From positions 15,624,001 to 15,688,000 of the forward strand of contig CM114271.1 in NCBI GenBank assembly GCA_050084515.1: a stretch of 64,000 bases of DNA. Direction: 5' to 3'. Under the pieces are notes generated by a model. The model saw only the letters and a list, made by a program, of their open reading frames with translations, was not told where the DNA came from and made no database searches. The first letter of the stretch is position 1. Each line of letters starts with the position of its first letter. Both the position numbers and the translations under genes were made by a program. Origin of the DNA: Blasia pusilla (lineage: Eukaryota > Marchantiophyta > Marchantiopsida > Blasiales). Below, in pieces: positions 35,650-46,139 of the stretch.

Positions 35650-36400
35650 GTTGATATTTATATCTTTGTAGTGTACATAAGTATTAGGTTCCTCTCAATC
35701 CAGATATTTTTTGGGGTACTCCTCATTTGTTGTAAAATATTTCAAAAAACTTCAAAATATTTCACTCAAGAAACTTGTGAATATGAGCCGATCACAAATG
35801 CTGTCCATGAAGTGAGTTCATGAAATGGATGAAATTTTTCTCTTGAGTTATAAATCCTTGGATAAGGAGGAAGATACCATAATTGAATGATTTGTTTGAT
35901 ATAGATTTGATTTGTTTTATTACTAACTCCTAAAAAATTACTAACTCATCAAAATAAGCGATTTTCTCTTATTTACTGAAAGATGGGGATTGGAAAAGGG
36001 ATGAATTTTGTTTCTGAAAGTAATGAAGGAAAATATCTGTTTGAATTGAATTGTAAGGGAAAATAATGTATGAATTTTTTTTAGTGACCAATATTGCATG
36101 GGGTAGAATTTGAAAGGGACTTGGATGGAATAGAAAACCAAATTTACTTATTAATTCATTTTTTATTTAATACTATAATAGATGAATATAAATAATACTA
36201 AATTTGTATAGATTTGAAAATTTAGATAAACAAATTCAGAGGTGCCTTGATTCATATGTAATGGCAAGGGAAATTGAATTTTAATGGAGAATGAATGGAT
36301 TTGGTTTGAATTTTATGGAAGAATGAATTTACTTTAGGGAGTAGGGTATCACTTACATTTGATTGCAAGAATGAAACGTAAGAACCTTTCTAACATTCTA
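35650..36400. other. AT-rich spacer between cargo and array 2
   Basis: No frame, repeat or motif of note. Composition is A/T-rich with many GAATTT/TTGAAT words. Confidence 0.5.
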
Positions 36401-36419
36401 TAGAATAGTGCAGATATTC

Positions 36420-39400
36420 CCCAAGTAATATCTATCACTTTGGCAAAATCTCATCCCAAATTAAGTTTAAAATGACCTTTTGGACCCGAAGCAGATAACC
36501 TTGAATGAAAAAAAAATGTCTTTAACCTGACATCTTGTCCAACGTTTCCATCTTGAGCTAAAATTTAACCCACGTGGTCTCCAAGGTGAATCTAGAGCTC
36601 TTGCCAAGTTTAAAGCAAAATGGAGTTGGGACCACAAGCTCAAAATTTGGCAAGTTCTTTTTGGACCCGAACCATCAGACCTTCTGTCAAAATAGGGTTT
36701 TTTCATTTTTCATCTTGTCCAAATTTTTCATCTTGAAATTTTTTCCCACATAGTGACCAAGGTGTATCTAGCAATCTTGCCAATTTACATGCAAAATAGA
36801 GTTGGGACCATGAGCTCAAAATTTGGCAAGTCCTTTTTGGACCCCAACCATCAGACCTTCTATCAAAATAGGGTTTTTCATTTCTCATCTTGTCCAAAGT
36901 TGTCATCTTGAGCTGAAATTTGGTCCACATGGTCCTCACGGTGCATATTACACTCTCGCCAAGTTTCAATCAAAATAGAGTTTTGAGTAAAAGCTAAAAA
37001 ATTACTAACTCCTTTTGGACCCGAACCATTAGACCTTCTACCAAAATAAGGTTTTTTCATTTTTCATCTTGTCCAATTTTGTTATCTTGAGTTAAAATTT
37101 GACCAACATGGTCCCCAAGATGCATCTAGAACTCTTGCCAAGTTTCAGGAAAAATGGAGTTGTGAGCAAAAGCTCAAAAATTACTAACTCATTTTTGGAC
37201 TCGAACCATCAGACCTTCTACCAAAATAAGGTTTTTTCATTTTTCATCTTGTCCAAAATTTTCATCTTGAGCTGAAATTTGGCTCACATGTCCCAAGATG
37301 ACCATAGCACTCTCGCCAAGTTTCAAGAAAAATGAAGGTGTGAGCAAAAGCTAAAAAAAAATCTAACTCCTTTTTGGACCCAAACCATCCGACCTTCCAT
37401 CAAAATAAGGTTTTTCATTTTTCATCTTGTCCAAAATTTTCATCTTGGGCTTAAATCTGGCCCACATAGTCCCAAAGCTGACCCTAGGACTCTTGCCAAG
37501 ATTCAAGCAAAATGAAGTTGTGAGCAAAAGCTAAAAAATTCTTACTCCTTTTTGGACCCGAACCATGAGACCTTCTATCAAAATGAGATTTTTTCATTTT
37601 TCATCTTATCCAACCATGTTATCTTGAGCTGAAATTTGGCCCACATGGTCCCCAGGGTGACCCTAGCTTTCTTGCCAAGTTTCACACTAAATAAAGTGGT
37701 GAGCAAGAGTTCAAAAATTACTAACTACTTTTTGGATCCGAACTATCAAACCTTCTACCAAAATAAGGTTTTTTTCATTTTTCATCTTGTCCAACCTTGT
37801 CATCTTGAGCTAAAATTTGGCGAACATGATCTTCAAGATGCATATAGCACTCTTGTCAAGTTTTATGAAAAATGGAGTTTTGAGAAAATGCTCACAAATT
37901 ATTAACTCCTTTCTGGATCCGAACAATCAAACCTTCTATGAAAAAATGGTTTTTTCATTTTTCATCTTGTCCAACTTTGTTATCTTGAGCTGAAATTGGG
38001 CCCACGTGGTCCTTAGGGTGCATGTTACACTCTTGCCAAGTTTCAGTCAAATGGAGTTGTGAGAAAAAACTAAAAAATTTATAACTCCTTTTTGGACCCG
38101 AACCATCAGACCTTCTATCAAAATAAGGTTTTTTCATTTTTCATCTTGTCCAACTTTTTCATCTTGAAATGAAATTTGGCCAGCATGGTCCCCAAGGTGC
38201 ATCTAGCACTCTTGCCAGGTTTTAGGCAAAATGAAGTGAGCAAAAGCTAAAAAAATTCTAACTCCTTTCTTGACCCAAACCATCAGACCTTCTATCCAAA
38301 TAAGATTTTTTCATTTTCCATCATGTCCAACTTTGTCATATTGAGCTGAAATCTGGCCCAAATGGTCCCTAAGGTGACCCTAGATTTCTTCCCTAGTTTT
38401 AGGCAAAATGAAGTGGTGAGGAACAGCTCAAAAATTTCTAACTACTTTTTGGATCCGAATTATCAAACCTTCTACCAAAATATGGTTTTTCCATTTTTCA
38501 TCTTGTCCCAATTTGTCATCTTGAGGTGCATTTTGGCCAACATGGTCCCCAAAAGTGCATCTTGCACTCTTGCGAAGTTTCAGGCAAAATGGATTTTTGA
38601 GCAAAAGCTCAAAACTTACTAATTCATTTTTGTATTTGAACCATAAGACCTTCTACCAAAATAAGGTTTTTTCATTTTCATCTTGTCCAACTTTGTCATG
38701 TTGAGCTGAAATTTGGCCCACATGGTCCCCAAGAGGACCCTTGCTTTCTTGCCAAGTTTCACACAAAATTAATTTATGAGCCAAAGCTAAAAAAATTCTA
38801 ACTCCTTTTTGGACCCGAATCATCAGACCTTCTATCAAAATAAGGTTTTTTCATTTTTCATCTTGTCCAACTTTGTCATCTTGCGGTCCATTTTGGCCAA
38901 CATGGTCCCCAAGGTGTATCTAGCACTCTTGCTAAGTTTTAGACAAAATGAAGTTGTGAGCAAAAGCTTAAAAATTACTAACTCCTTTTTAGACCCGAAT
39001 TACTAGACATTCTATCAAAATAAGGTTTTTTCCATTTTTCATCTTGTCCAACTTTTTCATCTTGAGCTGAAATTTTTCCAACATGGTCCCTATGGTGACT
39101 CTAGAATGCTTGCCAAGTTTTAGGAAAAATGGAGTTGTGAGCAAAAGCTAAAAAATTACTAACTCCTTTTTGGACCCGAATTATTAAACCTTCTATCAAA
39201 ATAAGGTTTTTCCATTTTTCATCTTGTCTAACTTTTTCATCTTGAGCTGCAATTTGGCCCAAATGGTCCCCAAGGTGACCCTAGCTTTCTTGCGAAGTCT
39301 CAAGAAAAATGAAGTTGTGAGCAAAAGTTCAAAAAATTCTAACTACTTTTTGGACCCAAACCATCATACCTTCTATCAAAATAAGATTTTTTCAATTTTC

Positions 39401-39680
39401 ACCTTTTCTAAATTTCCCATCTTGAGCTAAAAAATTTTCTACATGGTTTCTAAGGTGTCTGTTTCACTCTTGCCTAGTTTGAACCAAAATGGAGTTGTGA
39501 GGAAAACCTCAAAAATATGTAATTACCTTTTGGCCCTGAACCACTAAACCTTCAATGGAAAGAAAGTTTTTTCATTTTTCATTATGTCCAACTTTCCTAA
39601 CTTGTGTTTGTAGCACTCTTGAAAATTTTTGAGCAAAATGGAGTTGTGACCACGAGCTCAAAAATCACACTTACCAATTT
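36420..39680 (-). repeat. Tandem array, ~180-bp unit, about 18 units (array 2)
   Basis: On the plus strand each unit contains TTTTTCATTTTTCATCTTGT, CATCTTGAGCTGAAATTTGG, CCCACATGGTCCCCAAGGTG, CTCTTGCCAAGTTTCAGGCA, AAATGGAGTTGTGAGCAAAA, TTACTAACTCCTTTTTGGAC, CCGAACCATCAGACCTTCTA and CAAAATAAGG. The ATCTTGTCCA anchor recurs every ~180 bp from 36713 to 39580. Reverse-complemented, it aligns with array 1 (GATGAAAAATGAAAA, GGTCACAACTCCAT/GCTCACAACTCCAT, GAAACTT-GCAAG, CAAGATGAC), so both arrays derive from one unit. In each case the array sits 3' of a transposase. Confidence 0.95.
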
Positions 39681-39789
39681 CATCTTCAATGTAAAAATAA
39701 ATGCATTATTAGCGAGAAGTATATAAAAAGGAATGTCATAAAAATGACATTCTTACAATAGTCAACACAAAATAAGTTTGCTACAACTA

Positions 39790-41365
39790 TCTATTAATCC
39801 ATCTCACTAAATTTTGTAATTACTCTTCTAGTCTAGTCTGTGGTTGGGTCCACTGGATTAAGATGTAAGCGGTAATTTGGCGGCTCAATAGTTCAAAGTC
39901 GGGTGGATCGGCGACGAGTTCCTATTGCAAATATTTCATCATCGAAGGAAATGTATGAACTATCTATGCCATGATTGATGGGTTGAGAGTTTGGAACCAT
40001 AGGTATAAGAACAGCATTATCATTAGGCTCATCAACGAAGTCCACCGTTTCAGCGCTCAAATATTATGGAGGAGTATCCCGGTTCACTAGACTTGGTGGA
40101 ATAATTGTGAACTCCTACTGGTGCAACAATGTGAGGGTCGTAGGTCGTGTTAGGAGAAGTGCTGGGGAGATTGGCGGCTTCGCTTGAAGTCCTCCGTTGT
40201 TGCTCTTCTTTGTGCTCTCAAATCCAATCTTCCATTTCAACATCAACATCATCTTCGTCTCTTCCAAGCCCCTCAAAATCAAAATTTTCAGAGTTGCCGA
40301 TATGAGTATCCCCTCTCCCTTTGATGCCATGAATTCCACATCTACCTCCTCTAGGTCCTTATCTTGCAAGTCAAGGTTATCTTCATGATTACCATCACGG
40401 TTTCTTGCATGCAAGCTAGATTCACTACCATCTTCTACTACCCTTCTAACTTGTTCTTGTCCATCCCTTTTGAAAAATATTGCTCGTACAAGAGCGCTTG
40501 TCTTGATTTCTGAGAAACACCCTTGCCTCCAAACCTTGAGTTTGTGTAGATGTAAACCAAATCCCTGCCACGCTCGTTGGTCAATTTATTCTTGTGCTTG
40601 TTGTGGATGAAACCATAACTACTCCAATTTGTCTCCGCTAAAGAAGATGAAATCACTTGTAGTAATATGGACTTAGCCACAGAGCGCAATGTTGGTGCAC
40701 CTTGACCGTGCATGCTCCACCAATCAGAGGGACTAAGTGAATCAACAACTTCCCTACCAAATTCATCCACAAATATTTCGTGATGGTTCACAATGTTGCC
40801 CAACTCTTTCAAGCAAGTTGCCACATAAGAATAAGCCTTAGTGACATTGAGGCCATACACCCACGTTGCATAAAGTTTCAGATATTGTTTGAAATCTCTC
40901 ATGCGCTCAGCATTTGAAGTGACGTCTTGAACATTATCAAGAAGATTGTAAGGGGCGAGAATGTAGCCTATTGCATGTATCATGTTGTGGATAAGTGCCC
41001 ACTACCTAGAAATAACAACGACCATCTCTATAGCTCTAGACATTGTGATAAAATAACCGAGATGCCTTCCGCCCACACCGGGCCATGGAGTTACAGGAAA
41101 AGAACGACTCTCTTGCATTATCTCAAAAATACGGCGATAAATACTCCGAGTCATTGCTTTATGACCATCACACTCTCTCAACAAAATAATAGTTGGTTTA
41201 GCCGCAACAAACAACTCCTCATCCTCCATCCAAAAATCGTGATTGGCCACAGTAGTCTCAATCTCTCGTGCTTTCTCCCTTTGCCTCGCATCCCTACCAT
41301 TAAAATACTCGCTAAAAGCATAGATGGCAACCATGGCATGGAACGCCTCCCTCAATTCTAAGATG
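39790..41365 (-). pseudogene. hAT transposase C-terminal two-thirds, copy 2, inactive
   Basis: The minus frames 41466-41002 and 40983-40438 read ILELREAFHAMVAIYAFSEY, FNGRDARQREKAREIE, IILLRECDGHKAM, then DWWSMHGQGAPTLRSVAKSI and SSSLAETNWSSYGFIHNKHK (hATC dimerisation domain). It is colinear with copy 1 from about 24390 onward, but everything upstream (BED, DUF659-like part) is deleted. At the deletion edge a 30-bp piece that lies upstream in copy 1 is present in reverse orientation (41367-41396). One stop (41002) separates the two main frames. An acidic tail follows to about 39800, as in copy 1. Confidence 0.85.
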
Positions 41366-41394
41366 CGTGAGATGGTAGTATTTGTGAAGACTAG

Positions 41395-41564
41395 AAACAC
41401 CAAATATTTTCCGTGAATGCTCCAATAACAAAACTTGGAATACTCACTATGGACAAGAAAGATCAATATGCTAACTTAGATAACCAAAATACCTTTAGTA
41501 TCTAGGTTATCTAGTGGCAAAACATATTCTCACTTATCAAGTTCACCTATCTATGGAGAAAAAG

Positions 41565-41610
<46 letters not shown>

Positions 41611-42020
41611 AGGGAGGAATGAGATTGTGTTGTATACCAAAAAAATGAGCAAGTTTATATGGGGGAGGATGAAAGGAAGAGAATGAACCCTTCTAACTCC
41701 CCAAATCATCTACATCCACTTATAATTGATTACTAAACCATCTCCATTAATTTTCTTTAATAAACCTATTTTTATTCTCCTATTAGATTTCTTCTTGACC
41801 TAGTTTAAATTTCCAACATACCTATTTTGCAATACAACCACCCTATTCAAATCTATTTTAATATTCCTTTCTCCACCATTAGGATCCCAAATTCATCAAT
41901 TACTCTCATTTCTAACTAACTTATATTCTCCTACAACAACCCTATTCCAACCTCTCAAATAGTCAATCACCCAAACCATAATAGTGACACAATTTATTTA
42001 ATACCTCACTAAAATCACAT
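41395..42020. repeat. AT-rich inner end module of the hAT family, copy 2
   Basis: Matches 19010-19735 in the 6.2-kb element, in the same orientation relative to the GC-rich end. A pure AG microsatellite has expanded inside it at 41569-41607. The counterpart near 19190 has only a few GA units. Confidence 0.75.
41569..41607. repeat. AG microsatellite, about 19 units
   Basis: Uninterrupted AG dinucleotides over 39 bp. The expansion is specific to this copy of the module, so it arose after the two elements diverged. Confidence 0.95.
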
Positions 42021-43135
42021 GGCCCGCCCACAACCCATGGCCCGCACGGTCCGCAAGGAGCCAGTGCGCTGGCTCTGCACGGGCTGCGAGCCTGCAATGC
42101 ATGCCATTTGCGGGCTCCAAGGTCTGCAGGCAGGCCTACGGGCCCTCACCCAAGCCCGCACGCGGGCTCCAAGTCATGCACAAAGCCCGCAATACGGACC
42201 TTAGAGTCTACACGCAGGCTCTACGCGGGCTCCAAGGCCCGCAACAAGCCCGCGCTAGCGGGCTTGGTGGCCCGCATGCGAGCTTGGAGGCCCGCGACAT
42301 AGCCGGAAAGCGGGCTTCAGGGCCAGCAACTAGTCTGCACGCAGTCTCGGAGGCCCTCATGCAAGCCCGCGCCAGGCTCCTCGGCTCGCAATCAACCTGC
42401 ACCCTAGCCCGCAAGCAGCCCGCACGCAGGTACGATGGGCCCATGACCTAGCTTGAAGGCAGGTTCCAAGGCCTACAACAAGCCTGTGCGCAGCCTCTGC
42501 AGCTCGCATGCGAGCCCATGCCCTAGCCCGCAAGTAAGCTGGGCTTCACGGTCCGCATCCTAGCACGCAAGGAGCCCGCACCGTAGCTCGCTTGCAGGCT
42601 TGAAGGTCTGCAAGCAGCCCATAATCAGCCTAGACGCGGGCTTCAGGGCCCCCAAGCGAGCTACGACGCGGGCTCCTTGGAGACGGGCTCCAAGGCCCGC
42701 AATGAGCCTGCGCACGGGCTCAAGGGCCGGCGACCTAGCTCGTAATCAGCCGGGACGCAGGGTTTAGGGTCCGCACCCTAGTCCGCATGCTGGATCCAAG
42801 GCCTGCAACGAGCCCGCCACCTAGTCTGCAGGCGTGCTCCAAGGCCCGCACCCTAGCCCACGCGCGGGTTCCAAGGCTTGTGACCTAGCCCGCGTGTGGG
42901 CTCAACGGCCCGCAAGCAGCCGAAACGCGGGCTTGGCGGCCGGCAAGCAACTTGGACGCGGGCTTCAGGGCCCGCACCCTAGCCTGTATTCGGGCTCCGA
43001 GGCCCGCATTGTAGGCCCTGGAGCCCGCACGTCATGCTCGCTTGCAGCCCGCCTTGCTTTTGAGGCCCACACCCTTCATCGGAGCCCGCATCGGTGGCCT
43101 GCAAGTGGAGCCCGAGCGATCAATCTGAGCGCCAC
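42018..43135. repeat. GC-rich subterminal array of the 11.7-kb hAT element
   Basis: Words such as GCCCGCA, GCGGGCTCCAAGG and GCAAGCAGCCC alternate at irregular 15-30 base spacing. The orientation is mixed, so GCCCGC and GCGGGC both occur. It lies between the AT-rich module and the terminus. Frames such as 42101-42451 are composition artefacts. Confidence 0.8.
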
Positions 43136-43229
43136 AAATACCTGTGCTCGCGTAGGGTGGTGTATGTCCGTGGTCATGTCCAGACATGTCTGTCCCATGG
43201 AAGGACTTGTCCGTTATCGTGCAACCTTG

Positions 43230-43494
43230 ATTTTCTTGCAAATTCTCCAATTGCACGCTTCAACCACTTGATGCGCCATTTCTTCAACTCTAGGGAAAGG
43301 ATCTGTGGGTCAAGGGCGCTATCCAAGTGCGCCTTCAATTCATCCTCTATGACGAATTCTCTGACCATCTTCTTAGTCACCTTTGCACACGTGGGCAGTT
43401 GTTCTTCCCCTCTTCCATCACCCTCTTCGTCGTGAGGACTATCGCCTTCATGAGGTGGCAGTGCCATCTTATCTTTTACCAAAATCCAAAACAA
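43230..43494 (-). pseudogene. Coiled-coil / C4HC3-finger gene, 5' part, block 1
   Basis: The minus frame reads KDKMALPPHEGDSPHDEEGD, then FVIEDELKAHLDSALDPQIL and KWLKRAIGEFARK, and is cut at 43230 by the hAT terminus. It continues at 31496. It is the paralogue of the cargo frame beginning at 33404. The start is the Met of MALPPHEG at about 43467. Interruption by the element disables the gene. Confidence 0.8.
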
Positions 43495-43699
43495 AATAGT
43501 GGTTTAGAAAATATTCCAATAATAGTGACATGATGAAATTTGGATACATCCATGGATCAACCAAAAATAATCATTCACAAACATTCCGAGTCACAAAATT
43601 GACCTCTTTCAATGAAGTATTTATTTTCTCATGAAAACACTTACAATTGGACAACGGATTTACATTCACATCATCGTAGTAACTAGCCGCAATGCTGAA

Positions 43700-45053
43700 T
43701 CTACATCATCTATACCTAATATTTTGGCATTTGCTCATATATGCAATAAGATACTCTAAGCTTTTGAAATCAGAGGGATTCAGAGTTGATGCCCACTTTC
43801 TAATCCTTTCCAAGTAAGTAAATCTCACATTCGCGTGGGCATCCCCAATAGTGAGGTTGTATGTCACATAATTCAAAATTTTCACAATCATCCCTAGGGC
43901 ATAGAATTCAGTGGCTATGCTAAAAGGGAGATTCTTAGGCCCTGCTGAAAACTCCGGTGCTATGTGCCAACATGATTTCTTTGTTCATACTGCCACCATC
44001 TATGAGGTGACGCTAAGCACTCATCCTCCCATATAGCATTTCCCCAATCTCCAACCGTGATGTATGGGGTAGAGTTAGCTCCAACATGAATGAAAATGTT
44101 TCGCGCATGACAATCGGTGTGAAAAACCCCACTCTTATGGAAAGTCTCCATGGTACCAAGAAGGGCAACCACTACTTGGACAATATTAGACACCATCGCA
44201 ATACATATGATATTTTCCAACTCTCCTATATAAGTCCTGCCATTCTCATGGTATAGCATGCTCGCAACCAATTTTCAAGGTGCCCACCATTCCAATATGG
44301 ATAGATGCAACGTGGCGGATCCTCCATCAACCTTCCTACCATGCGAACAAAACCTCGATGTAAAATAGTTGCAAACATCTCCTCGCCCATCATCAATTTT
44401 CTTGAATATAATCAAGTTGATTCCTTAAACACCTTAAGGCAATAGTAAATATCTTCACTAAAGGCAAAAGTTTGGTTTATTTTACATCTGTAGATAGTTC
44501 CGTGTAAACCTGATCCCACAATATCCTCTTGATTATTTCCTACCATAAAGTTCTTGTAAAAAATCCATGTAATCCCACATGGAACTATCAATGTATGACC
44601 CACGGTAGTACTACGTCCCTTGAAAAGACGTTCAGCATTTCTTAACTCAACACTAAACCTTTCAATGAGCGTGGTCTTTGCAGCATTCAACTTCTCATTC
44701 TTGAATGCCTTGAGATTGATATACACTCTCTCGAGGTTAACACCTTGTTGGCCACAAAATTAACTTAACCTATCGGCCTCTTTGACATCCATTTCCCATT
44801 GAAATGTCTTTGCAACTCTCCTAGCTAATCTTAGCAATTCCAAGGTGTAGTAATGGAAACCATCCATACCCCTCAAAATATATGATCGTCTCTTCTCTAA
44901 CGTAAGCTAGAAAAGTCAATCTAACCATGCCCCTCTTATAGCCATGTTGAATTCATTCCTGGAATTCACTCTTGGCCTCTTGGCACTAACAAGTCTATCA
45001 TTGGTCTCATTTTGGTTATCTCTTGCTCTTGAAGACCCAACTCCACTAGACAT
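43700..45053 (-). pseudogene. Kinase-fold protein gene, block 1 copy
   Basis: It starts at 45053 (MSSGVGSSRARDNQNETN) and runs leftward. Frames 44726-44412, 44271-43960 and 43891-43706 contain VGSGLHGTIYRCKI (glycine loop), YYCLKVFKEST (lysine strand), VFHTDCHARNIFIHVG (HxD...N catalytic loop with Asp and Asn present) and VGDWGNAIWEDE (DWG for DFG). IAPEFSAGP and EFYALGMIVK follow. The key catalytic residues survive here but not in the cargo copy, so this copy is closer to the ancestor. Stops and frameshifts (near 44907, 44765, 44240, 43950) make it a pseudogene. It is divergently paired with transposase copy 1 and shares its block order with the 11.7-kb element. Confidence 0.7.
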
Positions 45054-45059
45054 TTTGCT

Positions 45060-45293
45060 CGGATGAAGAGGATGATAAAATCTCCTTAGAAAAAAAAACC
45101 AACAAAAAGATAGTATGCGTTGAGATAAGGAATTACCAAAAAATAAAATGGTATGAGATACTAAGACAATGGCTCGAATAATGCTCACGCGCGTGAATGA
45201 AGGAATAAGGTTTTGGCTTAGGTAGGTCACTCAAAAGGAATGTATGCTTGTTAAGATAAGTTTCATTGACTACCTCCACATCCCAAATGTGCT
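45060..45293. repeat. Upstream flank shared with the hAT cargo
   Basis: The reverse complement of this stretch aligns with 31609-31838 (shared CTTATCTCAAC, CTCACG/CATTCACG, and ACATCCC-GATGTGCT). The similarity stops near 45293, about 112 bp short of where the terminus lies in the 11.7-kb element. Block 1 therefore lacks the GC-rich end at this side. Confidence 0.6.
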
Positions 45294-45780
45294 CATAGAA
45301 TAAATGAACAAATCTATAACTTGATTTTGTGAATCAAAAATCTCAAAATCACCAAACAAGTTTAGTGACATAAGAGATTTCCACACTCACAACCTCTCAC
45401 CTAATGTGGAATCAATTGGGGTTTGTTTAGGACACAACCAGGAGCGCAAATATCCAAGTGTATCACAAACAAAACCCAAAAACCCCCAAAAGGCCCGCAA
45501 CGGATTTCTCCAAAATTCCTAGAACCCTTGAAAGCCCTTAGCTATCAAGAAACCAATGAAATTTGGAGCCTAATCTAAGAAACACTCAAAGAAACGATAC
45601 AAAATGAGATAAATCAAGGAAATGAGGGATAATTGGGGTTGATTAGCCCCAATCCCCCTCCTTATGAGCATTTTTGGGCCCACTTGTGGGCCCAAAACTT
45701 ATGGGTTTATCCCAAATGAGGAATGGGAGGAGGAAGGAGGGTAGATAGGAGGTTCGAAATTTTCCTAGACAACCCTACTG
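45294..45780. other. No recognisable gene
   Basis: AT-rich sequence with no domain. GGGCCCACTTGTGGGCCC around 45676-45693 is a good inverted repeat (arms GGGCCCAC/GTGGGCCC) but stands alone. Confidence 0.4.
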
Positions 45781-45994
45781 TGCCACATGGCGGCCCAAGA
45801 TTTGGGAGAAGCGGGCCACACGCATGCTAAGCGGGCTTTTAAAAAATAGACACGTGGCATCACCCGATTAGCTAGATTTGACATGGGCTATTGCACGGGA
45901 AAAGGCTCGGATGGAGTGGGTGACGGCTCAGAGGCCATGGGCGACGGTTCAGACGGCGTGGGCTACGGCGCAGGCATGTGGGCTTGAGGCCCGT

Positions 45995-46135
45995 GCGCGA
46001 GGGGGGAGGGAGGGGGTGGGCGGGTGGGCGGGCGGGCTCCTTTGCAGGCCAGGGGGGTGGGCGGGCGGGCGGGCGGGATCCTTTGCAGGCCAGGGGGGTG
46101 GGCGGGCGGGCTCGCGTGCAGGCCGGGGGGGGGTC
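45995..46135. repeat. G-rich tandem repeat with G-quadruplex potential
   Basis: Roughly three ~55-bp units share GGGCGGGCGGGC, then TTTGCAGGCC or GTGCAGGCC, then a run of six or more G. Many GGG tracts lie 1-3 bases apart on the plus strand. Predicted Gly/Arg and Pro-rich frames on both strands come from the repeat. Confidence 0.8.
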
Positions 46136-46139
46136 ACCG

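Larger units (their letters stand above)
31497..43229 (-). mobile_element. 11.7-kb hAT element carrying transposase, satellite array and gene cargo
   Basis: The left terminus is CAAGGTTGCACGCGGAC at 31497 and the right terminus is CGTGCAACCTTG ending at 43229. The flanks CTTTCCTT (31489-31496) and ATTTTCTT (43230-43237) agree at six of eight bases. The intact paralogue inside the element (around 33650) reads GCAAGGAAAGTGG at the matching place, so the original target was AAGGAAAG on the minus strand and only one copy drifted. Contents from right to left are GC-rich end (43.1-42.0), AT-rich module (42.0-41.4), transposase (41.4-39.8), array (39.7-36.4), cargo genes (35.6-31.8, running +), and short GC-rich end. 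The orientation given follows the transposase. Confidence 0.88.

Noticed and set aside
26100-39680. CRISPR-like array
   Set aside because: Units are ~180 bp, contiguous and diverged with no spacer pattern, in a eukaryotic genome. They are tandem satellites.
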